This document shows, one piece after another, positions 17,039 to 26,411 of a stretch of 64,000 nt of DNA. The position numbers were made by a program, and so were the translations under genes. The DNA lies in contig NZ_CP148752.1 in NCBI RefSeq assembly GCF_040448305.1, forward strand, positions 3,162,001 through 3,226,000, given 5' to 3'. Source of the stretch: Pseudomonas fluorescens (lineage in GTDB: Bacteria > Pseudomonadota > Gammaproteobacteria > Pseudomonadales > Pseudomonadaceae). The notes below the pieces were generated by a model. That model worked only from the letters and a program-made list of their open reading frames with translations. It was not told the DNA's origin and made no database searches. Positions within the stretch are counted from its first letter, which is position 1, and every line of letters starts with the position of its first letter.

Positions 17039-18172
17039 TCAGTCGAGTGGCAGCGATATCGTTAATCTCGTTCCTTTGTCCGGTGCGCTGTCGATCGTGA
17101 ATTCCCCACCCAGCATGCTGATGCGTTCCTTCATTCCCACCAACCCGAACGAGTTCAATTTTTTGCGATCCGTCATGCCTACGCCATTGTCCTTGATCCG
17201 CAGGTAGAGCCGGCGACCCTCCCTGGAGAGTTGGATATGCACCTGTGTCGCTTGCGCGTGCCGGGCAATATTCGACAGCGATTCCTGCACGATGCGGAAC
17301 AGCGTCGTGGCGGATTTTTCATTCAGATCGCAACGGAAATTTTCGTCTTTCGCCGACATCGTGCAATCGATCGCGCTGCGCTGGCGGAACTCTTCAAGTT
17401 GCCACTCGATCGCTGCCTGCAGTCCCAGATCGAGTACGGGTGGCCGAAGATCATTGATGATACTGCGCACACTGCGGATGGCTGTATCGAGTTGATTCAG
17501 AGCATCGCTGGCCTTTTCGTTGAGCTTGGGGTGCAGGGTACTGGTGCGCGCCTGCAACATGGAGACATCGATCCGCAACGCCAGCAGACTCTGTCCCAGC
17601 TCGTCATGGATGTCGCGTGCGATCCGCTTTCGCTCTTCTTCCTTGATGTGCTCCTGATAGGAGGCCAGTTCACGCAACTGCAGCTTCGATTGCAGCAACT
17701 CTTCGGCCTGCATCGTCAGTTTGCGCTGCAGGTAGAACAGGTCGACAAACACCCGGATCTTGGCGCGAAGCACCTCGGCCACAATCGGCGAGAAGATGTA
17801 ATCCACTGCGCCGGACGTATAACCGCGGAAACGCTCGGAATCCGTTTCGGCCTCAGCTGTGACGAAGATAATGGGCGTGTGGGCCGACTTCGGGCGGCCG
17901 TGAATCAGTGCAGCGGTTTCAAAACCGTCCATCACTGGCATTTTCACGTCGAGCAGAATGACGGCGAAGTCGCGCTGCAATAGCAGGCGCAGCGCCTCGC
18001 GCCCGGAAGTCGCCGTGGCAATATCGAGGCCCATGTCGGCAATCACCGCGGCGAGCGCCGTAAGCTTGGCGGGATTGTCATCCACCAGCAACACGGATGC
18101 TGGCACGCCATCAGGCGGGAGCGGGTGCCGTACCTGGGGTTTCTCATTGAATACCGGAGGTTCCTGTTGCAT
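17039..18172 (-). CDS. REC-HisKA_3 hybrid: receiver fused to NarX-type histidine kinase
   Basis: 377 residues. A receiver domain (about 25-145, DD at 31-32, phospho-acceptor D75) is followed by a coiled linker (145-180) and a HisKA_3/HATPase kinase with His189 in ARDIHDELGQ, DNGVGM and GLVGMKERI. The receiver lacks the usual switch lysine (YIFSPI). No membrane helix. HisKA_3 kinases normally phosphorylate NarL-type regulators, and one is encoded at 23382. The receiver probably accepts phosphate from the large hybrid kinase encoded 50 bp upstream in the same direction. ATG at 18172 is preferred over TTG at 18205. Confidence 0.85.
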   Translation of the reverse strand: MQQEPPVFNEKPQVRHPLPPDGVPASVLLVDDNPAKLTALAAVIADMGLDIATATSGREALRLLLQRDFAVILLDVKMPVMDGFETAALIHGRPKSAHTPIIFVTAEAETDSERFRGYTSGAVDYIFSPIVAEVLRAKIRVFVDLFYLQRKLTMQAEELLQSKLQLRELASYQEHIKEEERKRIARDIHDELGQSLLALRIDVSMLQARTSTLHPKLNEKASDALNQLDTAIRSVRSIINDLRPPVLDLGLQAAIEWQLEEFRQRSAIDCTMSAKDENFRCDLNEKSATTLFRIVQESLSNIARHAQATQVHIQLSREGRRLYLRIKDNGVGMTDRKKLNSFGLVGMKERISMLGGEFTIDSAPDKGTRLTISLPLD

Positions 18173-18221
18173 GTTTATGCCACTTCTGTTTGCGCTAGCG
18201 CGCAATGAGCGCGGTACACAG

Positions 18222-21200
18222 TCATCGATATAGCCATTTGCGCATCAGTGACAGCAGCTGGTCGGTATCCACTGGCTTGCTGACATAGTCCGATGCTCCT
18301 GCCTCGAGGCACTTTTCACGGTCACCCATCATCGCTTTGGCCGTCAGCGCAATCATGGGCAGGGTTTCAAATCTCTTGAATGTGCGGATCTGGCGCATGG
18401 TTTCAAAGCCATCCATCTCGGGCATCATGATGTCCATCAGCACAATGTCGGTATCGGGCTGCTGCTGCAGCAGTTCTATGGCGGTTCGACCGTTTTCGGC
18501 CGTGGCCACCAGCATTTTGTTGCACTCGAGCACGCTGGTCAGGGCAAAAATATTGCGCACGTCATCGTCGACCACCAGGGCCTTTTTACCCTCGAGACTG
18601 TCCGAACCCGCATAGAGTTTTTCCAGCATCTTGCGCTGGGTCTGCGGCAGCCTGGCGACGACGCGGTGTAGAAACAGCGCGGTTTCGTCGAGTATGCGCT
18701 CGGGGGACTGAACGGCCTTGATGACGCCCTTGCCGAGCAGTGTCCTGAAACGCTCGTGTTCCGGCTTGGTCAGTGTCTCTGCACCATAGACGACGATCGG
18801 CAATTCACGCATGGCGTGGTCTTCCTGCAACGCCTCGAGAAACCTGATGCCGGATGCGTCGGGCAGTTTGAGATTGATTGCCATGCAGTCGTAGCGTTTC
18901 TTCGCCAGTTTCTTCAAGGCTTCAGCGCCGCTGGCGGTCGTTTCGATCTTCACGTCGGTGTTGCCGAGTAGATCGAGGATGCGGGCGCGGCTCCCTTCGT
19001 TGCCGTCGATGAGCAGCAGATTCCTGGTCTCGCGCCGAGCGAATGCGACGATGCCGACCAGCGCATTTTGAATCTCGTCGGCTGTGACCGGCTTGAGCAG
19101 ATAGTCGAAAGCGCCATAGCGCAGCCCGCGTGTGTGGTCGTCAGCGATCGAGATGATCTGGACCGGGATGTGACGCGTGGCGAAATTGCGCTTCAACTGC
19201 TCGAGCAGCGACCAGCCATCGATGTCCGTCAGGCCCGGGTCTAGCGTGATCGCGGCGGGTTTGAAGCGCTCGACAAGCTCCAGTGCATCCGCGCCACGGG
19301 TCGTGACGATAGCCCTGAACCCCTTCTGGTGCGCGGCCTCGAGCAGAATGCTGGCGAATCGGGCGTCGCCCTCGAGCATCAGCAGCACTTGGTCCCCGGG
19401 TTGGACAGACTCGCGGTCGTCCGGTATCTGTGCAGACGGGCTTGGCATGAGGTCGCGCTTGACCTGGCCAGGTACTGCCTCTGTCGTTGATTCGTCCAGG
19501 GTCTGATGCTGGGCATCCGGTGTACGCAAGGGCACGTACAGCGCGAAAGTACTGCCCTTGCCGATCTCACCGGGGATCAGCCGCAGCTCACCGCCCAGCC
19601 GGTGTGCGAGCTCACGGCTGATCGACAGGCCGAGGCCGGTGCCGCCGTATTTTCGTGAGGTTCCGGTATCTGCTTGCTGGAACGCTTCGAAGATCAGCTT
19701 CTGCTTGCCGGCAGATACGCCAATGCCGGTGTCGGTGACCACGAAGGCGACCACCGCATCGGCACGATTGAGTTCGCTGTTGTCCACGCTCCACCCGGAC
19801 ACAGCAGGCGCGATGCTGATCTTGACGCTGCCTTGCTCAGTGAACTTGAAGGCGTTGGACAGCAGGTTCTTGACCACCTGCAGCAGGCGCTTTTCGTCGG
19901 TCCAGATGACGGGGGACAGGGCAGGCGCCAGTTCAATCGTGAAGGTGAGGCCCCGGCTTTCGGCGACCGGCCGGAAGGTGCGTTCGATCTGGTCGTGCAG
20001 ATCGGCGAACAGCGCTTCATTCAGATCCAGTGTGACCGTACCCGACTCGATCTTGGACAGATAGAGAATCTCGTCGATCAGCTCCAGCAGGTCTTTGCCC
20101 GCGCTACGGATGGTCTTGGCATATTCGACCTGTCTGGGCGTGAGATTGTGTTCCGCGTTGTCGCTGAGCTGCCGGGCCAGGATCAGCAAACTGTTCAATG
20201 GCGTTCTGAGCTCATGGGACATACTGGAGAGGAATTCGGACTTGTACTTGGAGGTCAGCATCAACTGCTCCGCCTTCTCCTCCAGCGACAGTTTGGTGAT
20301 TTCGACTTCGCGGTTCTTGCGCTCGACTTCGGCTTTCTGCTCCGCCAGCAGTCCAGCCTTGTCCCCCAGTTCCTCGTTGGTCTGTCTCAATTCTTCTTGT
20401 TGCCTTTGCAGCTCCTGCGCCAGCGATTGCGACTGCTTGAGCAGTTCTTCGGTACGCATATTGGCTTCGATCGTGTTGAGCACGATACCAATCGATTCAG
20501 CAAGCTGATCAAGGAAGGTTTGATGAATGATGCTGTAGCGCGTGAACGAAGCCATTTCGACGACGGCCTTGACCTTGTTCTCGAACAGGATCGGCAACAC
20601 GATGATATTCAGCGGGGCGGCCGCACCCAGTCCCGATGAAATCGCGACGTAATTGGCGGGTACATCGGTCAACAGGATGCGCCGCTTCTCGTAAGCGCAT
20701 TGCCCGACCAGGCCCTCGCCGAGCCGCCACTCATCGTTCACATTGATGTTGCCCTTGTACGCATAAGCGGACAGCAGTTTGAGTTTCGCAGGATCGGGCG
20801 GGCTCTCGTTCATCATGTAGAACACACCGTGCTGGGCGTTGATCAGCGGAGCCAGTTCAGACAGCACCATCTTGGAGACTGCCGCCAGATCGCGCTGGCC
20901 CTGCAGCAGGCGGTTGAATTTCGCGAGATTGCTCTTGAGCCAGTCCTGCTCCGCGTTTTGCCGCGTGGTTTCGCGCAGGTTGCGGATCATCTCGTTGACG
21001 TTGTCCTTCAATTCCGCCACTTCACCCTTTGCTTCCACCTCCACGTAACGAGTCAGATCGCCCTTGGTCACGGCAGTCGCCACGTCGGCAATTGCGCGCA
21101 CCTGATTGGTCAGGTTGGCCGCCAGACCGTTCACGTTGTCGGTCAGATCCCGCCAGGTGCCGGCAGCACCCGGCACGTTGGCCTGGCCCCCCAGTTTGCC

Positions 21201-23084
21201 CTCGACCCCCACTTCACGCGCCACCGAGGTGACCTGATCGGAGAACAGCGCCAGCGTATCGGTCATACCGTTGATGGTGTCGGCCAGTTCGGCGATCTCG
21301 CCCTTGGCTTCCAGTGTTAGTTTCTTCTTCATGTCGCCGTTGGCGACTGCGGTCACCACTTTGGCGATGCCTCGCACCTGGCTGGTCAGGTTGGCCGCCA
21401 TGAAGTTCACGTTTTCGGTCAAATCCCTCCAGGTGCCGGACACGCCTTGCACCTGTGCCTGTCCCCCGAGCTTGCCTTCGGTGCCTACTTCGCGCGCCAC
21501 CCGCGTCACTTCGGCGGCAAAGCTATTGAGCTGGTCCACCATGGTGTTGATGGTGTTCTTCAGCTCCATGATTTCGCCCTTGGCTTCCACGGTAATCTTG
21601 CGCCCCAGGTCGCCTTTGGCTACCGCCGTCGTCACGTCGGCGATGTTGCGGACCTGATTGGTCAGGTTGGCCGCCATGCTGTTGACCGAGTCGGTCAAGT
21701 CTTTCCAGGTTCCACCGACGCCCGTCACCCTGGCCTGGCCACCGAGCTTGCCGTCAGTCCCCACTTCGCGAGCCATGCGCGTCACTTCGTCGGCAAAGGT
21801 CGAGAGCTGGTCCACCATTGTGTTGATGGTTTCCTTGAGTTGGAGAATTTCACCTTTCGCTTCGGCTGTGATCTTGCGTGACAGGTCGCCGTTGGCCACC
21901 GCCGTCGTCACGTCGGCAATGTTGCGCACCTGGGTGGTCAAGTTGGCCGCCATGCCGTTGACCGAATTGGTCAAGTCTTTCCAGGTACCGGACACGCCGG
22001 TCACTTCGGCCTGTCCGCCCAGTTTGCCTTCGGTACCGACTTCCAGCGCGACGCGGGTCACTTCCGAGGCAAAGCTGGAGAGCTGGTCGACCATCGTGTT
22101 GATGGTGTTTTTCAGTTCGAGAATCTCGCCCTTGGCTTCAACGGTAATTTTCTTGCCGAGGTCGCCGCGCGCCACCGCCGTCGTCACCTGTGCGAGGTTG
22201 CGCACCTGGGTGGTCAGGTTCGCCGCCATGCCGTTGACCGATTCGGTCAGGTCGCGCCAGGTGCCTGATACACCGCGCACTTCCGCCTGACCGCCCAACT
22301 TGCCTTCGGTACCGACTTCCAGCGCCACGCGGGTCACCTCCGCAGCGAAGCTCGAGAGCTGGCCGACCATCGTGTTGATGGTGTTTTTCAGCTCGAGAAT
22401 CTCCCCCCTGACTTCGACGGTAATCGTCTTGCCCAGATCGCCTTTGGCCACCGCGGTCGTCACGTAAGCGATGTTGCGCATCTGGGTGGTCAGATTGGCG
22501 GCCATGTCGTTGACGGAGTCGGTCAGGTCTTTCCAGGTGCCGGACACCCCTTTGACATTGGCCTGCCCTCCAAGAATCCCTTCAGTGCCGACTTCGCGCG
22601 CCACACGGGTCACCTCGGAAGCGAAGGAGCCCAGTCGCGTCACCATGGTGTTCACGATCCTGGCGGATTTGAGGAACTGGCCCCGCAGTTTCAGGCCGTC
22701 GAGTACCGGTGGTACCTGCTGGCTCAGATTACCCTCGGCAACCGAACCGATAACGCGAATCATCTCGCTCATCGGGCTGATGAGGTCGCTGGTCAGCGCA
22801 TTGCTCGAGTTGACGATCTTTTGCCATGAGCCTTTCATCATCGGCAATTCGATACGCTCATCGACCTTGCCCTGCTTGCCGATCAGTCGCGCCACGCGTT
22901 CGAATTCGGTGGCGGTGTCGGCCGCCATGTCGATGATCTCGTTGAGCGTGTCGGCGATCTTGCCCGGCATGCCGGTCCAGTCTTCCGGCATACGCGTGGT
23001 GAAGTCACCATTGCGCAACGCCTTCAGCGCTGTCAGCAACGTCTTCATGTCGAAAACTTCGATCGGTGTCGTCACTGTGGCCAT
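18222..23084 (-). CDS. Poly-HAMP hybrid sensor kinase with GAF and three receiver domains
   Basis: 1620 residues, no membrane helix. The first 690 or so residues are tandem HAMP units repeating every 92 residues (TTAVAKGDLG..., then VGTEGKLGGQA...; at least seven of the first motif and six of the second), as in fungal group III (Nik1/Os-1) kinases. A GAF domain (about 720-880), a long coiled coil, HisKA (SHELRTPLN), HATPase (NAFKF, DTGIGV, GTGLGLS) and three receivers follow. Receiver 2 has Asn instead of Asp in its acceptor site (AINLKLPD); receiver 3 is intact (LMDIMMPEMDG). Likely a cytoplasmic osmotic, redox or energy sensor that starts a phosphorelay. Confidence 0.9.
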   Translation of the reverse strand: MATVTTPIEVFDMKTLLTALKALRNGDFTTRMPEDWTGMPGKIADTLNEIIDMAADTATEFERVARLIGKQGKVDERIELPMMKGSWQKIVNSSNALTSDLISPMSEMIRVIGSVAEGNLSQQVPPVLDGLKLRGQFLKSARIVNTMVTRLGSFASEVTRVAREVGTEGILGGQANVKGVSGTWKDLTDSVNDMAANLTTQMRNIAYVTTAVAKGDLGKTITVEVRGEILELKNTINTMVGQLSSFAAEVTRVALEVGTEGKLGGQAEVRGVSGTWRDLTESVNGMAANLTTQVRNLAQVTTAVARGDLGKKITVEAKGEILELKNTINTMVDQLSSFASEVTRVALEVGTEGKLGGQAEVTGVSGTWKDLTNSVNGMAANLTTQVRNIADVTTAVANGDLSRKITAEAKGEILQLKETINTMVDQLSTFADEVTRMAREVGTDGKLGGQARVTGVGGTWKDLTDSVNSMAANLTNQVRNIADVTTAVAKGDLGRKITVEAKGEIMELKNTINTMVDQLNSFAAEVTRVAREVGTEGKLGGQAQVQGVSGTWRDLTENVNFMAANLTSQVRGIAKVVTAVANGDMKKKLTLEAKGEIAELADTINGMTDTLALFSDQVTSVAREVGVEGKLGGQANVPGAAGTWRDLTDNVNGLAANLTNQVRAIADVATAVTKGDLTRYVEVEAKGEVAELKDNVNEMIRNLRETTRQNAEQDWLKSNLAKFNRLLQGQRDLAAVSKMVLSELAPLINAQHGVFYMMNESPPDPAKLKLLSAYAYKGNINVNDEWRLGEGLVGQCAYEKRRILLTDVPANYVAISSGLGAAAPLNIIVLPILFENKVKAVVEMASFTRYSIIHQTFLDQLAESIGIVLNTIEANMRTEELLKQSQSLAQELQRQQEELRQTNEELGDKAGLLAEQKAEVERKNREVEITKLSLEEKAEQLMLTSKYKSEFLSSMSHELRTPLNSLLILARQLSDNAEHNLTPRQVEYAKTIRSAGKDLLELIDEILYLSKIESGTVTLDLNEALFADLHDQIERTFRPVAESRGLTFTIELAPALSPVIWTDEKRLLQVVKNLLSNAFKFTEQGSVKISIAPAVSGWSVDNSELNRADAVVAFVVTDTGIGVSAGKQKLIFEAFQQADTGTSRKYGGTGLGLSISRELAHRLGGELRLIPGEIGKGSTFALYVPLRTPDAQHQTLDESTTEAVPGQVKRDLMPSPSAQIPDDRESVQPGDQVLLMLEGDARFASILLEAAHQKGFRAIVTTRGADALELVERFKPAAITLDPGLTDIDGWSLLEQLKRNFATRHIPVQIISIADDHTRGLRYGAFDYLLKPVTADEIQNALVGIVAFARRETRNLLLIDGNEGSRARILDLLGNTDVKIETTASGAEALKKLAKKRYDCMAINLKLPDASGIRFLEALQEDHAMRELPIVVYGAETLTKPEHERFRTLLGKGVIKAVQSPERILDETALFLHRVVARLPQTQRKMLEKLYAGSDSLEGKKALVVDDDVRNIFALTSVLECNKMLVATAENGRTAIELLQQQPDTDIVLMDIMMPEMDGFETMRQIRTFKRFETLPMIALTAKAMMGDREKCLEAGASDYVSKPVDTDQLLSLMRKWLYR

Positions 23085-23381
23085 GTCTATGTCCAGTCAA
23101 GATGGATGCCACGCGCAAGGCGTCATGCAGGAGCCGGCATTGCAGTATTGACCATGCTGAAAGCTGAGCGTTGGCTTACGGAATATTAGCAAGGTTGGCG
23201 CAATGCCCCGGATCCTGGGGAAATTGCCCGGGAACAGGCCGTTCCAACCGACTGCACCCGCAGTCCGGAGAAGTGGGCACTAACGCCTGAGGCAAAAGTG
23301 CAAGTGTGCTCTGCGCCTGCTAACGTCAAGCTCTGCAGCAGATTCCATGGCTTGCTGGCTACTGCCGAATGGAAAATACAG

Positions 23382-24023
23382 ATGATTGACCACAAAATCA
23401 GAGTCTTGCTGGTGGATGATCACAGCATCGTGCGTAATGGCGTGCGACGCATGTTGGAGACTGCCGGCGAGATCGACGTAACGGGCGAAGCCGCGACGGC
23501 ACAAGACGCAATGCTCCTGGTCCGGGAGCAGGATTTCGACGTGGCGCTGGTCGATATTCAGCTGCCCGACAAGACCGGCCTGCAACTCCTCAAGCTCATG
23601 CGTGCAGAGAAACCCAAGCTCGCCGTTCTGATGCTGAGCATGCATTCGGTCGAGGCCTATGCGTTACGCGCAATCAAGCACGGCGCAGCGGGATACCTCA
23701 CCAAGGATATTTCCGCAGCCACCTTGGTTACGGCAGTTCGCAAGGTGGCCTCAGGCGGCAAGCACGTCAGTCCTGAGCTGGCAGAAAAACTGGTCAACGC
23801 TATCGGCAGAGGCGACGGGGCACCCCACGAAGCGCTATCCGACCGGGAGCTTGAAGTACTAAAGCTCCTCGCTTCAGGCGAGAGAATTGTCCGCATCGCT
23901 GAGATATTGCACTTGAGCCCGAGTACCGTCACGACGTACCGGGCACGCATCCTGGAAAAAACAGGGATGGACAGCAACGCGAAACTGGCCCGCTATGCCA
24001 TCGAAAACGGCCTGTTAACTTAG
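23382..24023 (+). CDS. NarL/FixJ-type response regulator
   Basis: 213 residues: receiver with VDDHS and phospho-acceptor D58 (VALVDIQLP), and a LuxR-type helix-turn-helix (about 148-210) with LSDREVLKLLASGER-like recognition text. ATG 23382 is chosen because the receiver begins immediately; upstream codons have no domain. It is divergent from the poly-HAMP kinase across a 297-bp intergenic region. It is the most likely final output of the phosphorelay with the HisKA_3 kinase at 17039; targets are unknown. Confidence 0.85.
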   Translation: MIDHKIRVLLVDDHSIVRNGVRRMLETAGEIDVTGEAATAQDAMLLVREQDFDVALVDIQLPDKTGLQLLKLMRAEKPKLAVLMLSMHSVEAYALRAIKHGAAGYLTKDISAATLVTAVRKVASGGKHVSPELAEKLVNAIGRGDGAPHEALSDRELEVLKLLASGERIVRIAEILHLSPSTVTTYRARILEKTGMDSNAKLARYAIENGLLT

Positions 24024-24355
24024 AATACCCTGCCATCCGACGCAGCCGAGTCACTCAATCGTTCTCGGCATCCTCCACTCTCTGCGATAAACGCCCGGGC
24101 ATCATTGAATCGTCCTGATTGAACTTCAGGTGCTGTTTAACGAACTGTACAGCAATGATGCGCAGCACATGCCCGGCTTCGCCGGATCCAGCCTGCTTGT
24201 AGTGGAATCACTACAAGCGTTTGGCCGATATCGCCACAAACAAGTCCTGCTAACGTCGATAGTGGTGGCCGTTCCAATCAAGCATATTTACCTCTCGACA
24301 AATTTTCGTCCGCTGCATTCATGTTGAATCAATGTTCAAACTGGAGGGCATCAAG
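24024..24355. other. Intergenic region with one inverted repeat
   Basis: No convincing gene in these 332 bases; the short open frame from 24130 has poor composition and no ribosome site. It contains the 22-bp inverted repeat at 24196-24217. Confidence 0.5.
24196..24217. promoter_or_regulatory. Perfect inverted repeat upstream of small membrane protein
   Basis: CTTGTAGTG and CACTACAAG, 9-base arms separated by GAAT, 138 bases before the start at 24356. No T run follows, so an operator is more likely than a terminator. Confidence 0.4.
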
Positions 24356-24652
24356 ATGATAGGTTATTGGTTGTGTGCGTTGCTGTGGGGTGTGGTGCTG
24401 CTGGAGGAGATCCAACTCATGCCCCTTCAAGAATGGAAAGACGAGGGTCTGAAAAAGGTTCTGTTGCTGCGCCGGACCAGGACCCGGACCGGCTACTTTA
24501 TTGCGTTGATCGCGGGCGCCATGTGCCTTTATAGCGAAATCCTGGTGGCACCGGTCGATCAGAACATTTTCAATCCGGAGCTGATACTTGCCCTGTGTGG
24601 TGTTCTTTGGGGTGCTTATCTTTCCGTAGTCTGCATGAAGGGGAAGCGATAG
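24356..24652 (+). CDS. Small membrane protein of unknown function
   Basis: 98 residues with membrane helices at about 1-20, 42-62 and 72-92 and a basic cytoplasmic loop (LLLRRTRTRTG) between the first two. GGAGGG lies eight bases before ATG 24356, which decides the start over the in-frame ATG at 24332. No family recognised. It follows the NarL-type regulator on the same strand after 332 bp and could be a target of it. Confidence 0.6.
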   Translation: MIGYWLCALLWGVVLLEEIQLMPLQEWKDEGLKKVLLLRRTRTRTGYFIALIAGAMCLYSEILVAPVDQNIFNPELILALCGVLWGAYLSVVCMKGKR

Positions 24653-24861
24653 TTTCCTATCTCCATGACTACTGCGGGTATTTGATATTTCACGATCGTC
24701 GGCCGGCAGGGGGAACTCCGCCGGTCAGGCGCTCCTCAAGAGTCTTGATTTAGGTTGACTGACTTCCTCAGGGCGTGAAGCAGCCCTTCGCGAAAGGCTG
24801 CTTACGACTGTGGATTCAACACACTGGATTTTGTGTAAACGGGGTTTCGGTTAAAACGGCA

Positions 24862-24886
24862 AATGCAGCACCTTGAGTGCTGCATT
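24862..24886 (-). terminator. Hairpin terminator after small protein copy B
   Basis: Perfect 10-base stem AATGCAGCAC / GTGCTGCATT with a 5-base loop, 51 bases downstream of the stop at 24937. The following T run is short, so strength is uncertain. Confidence 0.5.
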
Positions 24887-24936
24887 CGAGACTTGAGACC
24901 GCACATTTCTGTCGGCCGGGGGACGCGCTACACAGA

Positions 24937-25143
24937 TCAGCTTTTGGCGCGATCGGTCGCCTTGGCTTTGCTTTCAGCGACAGCGGCTTCAGTCTTCTGT
25001 TTCTGTGCAACCTGGTAGGTTTCCACCGAGACTTTCCGGGCCGACTCCATGCGTGCGAAGGTCTTGTCACCGCCACCGGTGGCCATGGCCAGAGAAGAGG
25101 CGGTCAGGGTGGCGACTACGAAGAGAACTTTCATGGATTTCAT
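24937..25143 (-). CDS. 68-residue exported protein, PtrA-like (copy B)
   Basis: Same length and signal peptide as copy A at 15282, with changes at only about six residues (for example VE for ME, TEAAVAES for TEGAVAQS). Most differences leave charge and length unchanged, which suggests both copies are under selection. It lies 84 bp after membrane protein copy B and is followed by a hairpin terminator at 24862-24886. Confidence 0.6.
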   Translation of the reverse strand: MKSMKVLFVVATLTASSLAMATGGGDKTFARMESARKVSVETYQVAQKQKTEAAVAESKAKATDRAKS

Positions 25144-25227
25144 TTGGGTATCCTCAAGTGAGATTCTGTTAACAGCTAAAAAGCGGAATTCATTTACTGA
25201 AACTGAACTTCCTTGTTCAACCTGGCT

Positions 25228-25881
25228 TCACCATCCAGCCAGGGCGGCGTTTCCTGGTGACCAGGTGCCTCGCTCCATGCGCGCTTCGGTGTCTTTGTTT
25301 TTTGCCCAGGCAGTGAGCAGTACCATCATCGCGAATCCACCGACGATGAGAACCGGATAGGCTGCCAGCAACTCCACCAGCGAGTACTTCCAGGCCAGCG
25401 GACGACCAACACCGAGCATGGCGGCATAGAACCACGACACGCCAGAGAGGGCGCCCGAGAACAGCGCCAGCATGCGCAGATTGAAGGAGAGTTTCAGTAA
25501 CGAACCGGCTTTTTTCAGCGCCGGCAATACAGCGCTATGCAACAGGAAGCCGTTAAAGGTCAACAGCACAACGATGCCGATCTTGGCTTGCAGTTTTGGA
25601 TTGAGGAAATACTCCATCCCCTTGCCGGCATAATCGATCCCGATAATACCAATGCCTGTAATCCAAAGCGCTACAAGTGCAAGCGATACGGTTTTTTGAA
25701 GGCTTTCCAGGTGCGCGTCATCATGGTGACCTGACGCATCCCCCTTCAGGAGTTGCTTGACCATTGCAATGTCACTGGTCAAAACCAGTCCAATTGCCAC
25801 ACAGCAGGCGATAAGATGGAAATACACAACGCCCAAACGCACATATTCCACGGTGGACGAAGAAAACATACTAAGTTCCAT
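25228..25881 (-). CDS. Polytopic membrane protein, duplicated family (copy B)
   Basis: 217 residues, nearly identical to copy A; changes cluster in the cytoplasmic loop (DAHLESLQ for DAHMQSLQ) and the C-terminus (KNKDTEARMERG). Helix histidines are conserved. AGAGGTC precedes the ATG at 25881; an in-frame start at 25914 lacks a site and has no counterpart in copy A. The preserved frame indicates a functional duplicate. Confidence 0.65.
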   Translation of the reverse strand: MELSMFSSSTVEYVRLGVVYFHLIACCVAIGLVLTSDIAMVKQLLKGDASGHHDDAHLESLQKTVSLALVALWITGIGIIGIDYAGKGMEYFLNPKLQAKIGIVVLLTFNGFLLHSAVLPALKKAGSLLKLSFNLRMLALFSGALSGVSWFYAAMLGVGRPLAWKYSLVELLAAYPVLIVGGFAMMVLLTAWAKNKDTEARMERGTWSPGNAALAGW

Positions 25882-26026
25882 GGTGACCTCTTGGTTATAA
25901 TAGTGAATCAACATGGCTCTCAGTACGGCTTGGTTGGTATTTGCCGTTGCTGATTGCCATGAAGATCCAGGAATTTCTATTAATTAATCTTGCGGCGTTA
26001 CGCTGCCAAGACAATAGCGGGTTTCG

Positions 26027-26049
26027 CGAATGAACTTTTTAGTCATTCG
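26027..26049. promoter_or_regulatory. Inverted repeat upstream of membrane protein copy B
   Basis: CGAATGA and TCATTCG arms, matching the site at 16371-16392 while the spacer differs. Confidence 0.4.
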
Positions 26050-26071
26050 ATCATGTCCATTTTCAGGTAAC

Positions 26072-26107
26072 AAAAAACCTCAATCGCACTTTGTGCATAG
26101 GAGGTTT
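26072..26107 (-). terminator. Hairpin equivalent to the DUF2790 terminator
   Basis: AAACCTC and GAGGTTT arms with a minus-strand T run, inherited with the duplication although no DUF2790 gene precedes it here. It may now insulate copy B from upstream transcription. Confidence 0.5.
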
Positions 26108-26377
26108 TACTTCCGCTTCTGGGGTCAGGTGAGGGGCCGAGCCCGTGTCACCTGTGGCGTATTCTGAACGAAAAACCCCGGATCCGTTCGTTTTTTGATC
26201 AATTGTTCTGACCAACGGCAGTGAAATGGCTAGTCGCTTATTGCCTGCCTGGATAGCGCAGCCAGCACCATTACTGGCTTTGCGGCGAGTTGGGAGGCAG
26301 ATGAGGGCCGCGCCGATTTTTTTGTCTTTTTTTCCAGATTCCATGGGGAAATCGGGGGGAAACAAGCTGGTCGGCCA

Positions 26378-26411
26378 TAAAAAAGCACCTGGCCGGGTTT
26401 ACAAACCAGGT
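26378..26411 (-). terminator. Intrinsic terminator of the gene at 26506
   Basis: On the minus strand ACCTGG...CCAGGT, with an inner GGTTTGTAAACC stem, is followed by GCTTTTTTAT. It lies 95 bases after the stop of the 112-residue gene. Confidence 0.6.

Larger units (their letters stand above)
24902..26125. repeat. Segmental duplication, copy B (direct repeat)
   Basis: Copy of 15249-16467 in the same orientation with scattered base changes but intact reading frames in both copies. The repeats bracket about 8.4 kb holding the DUF2790 gene and the phosphorelay; recombination between them would delete that segment. Confidence 0.85.

Noticed and set aside
24130..24327. A 65-codon plus-strand frame after the NarL-type regulator
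   Set aside because: No ribosome site and a composition unlike protein; it also covers the inverted repeat.
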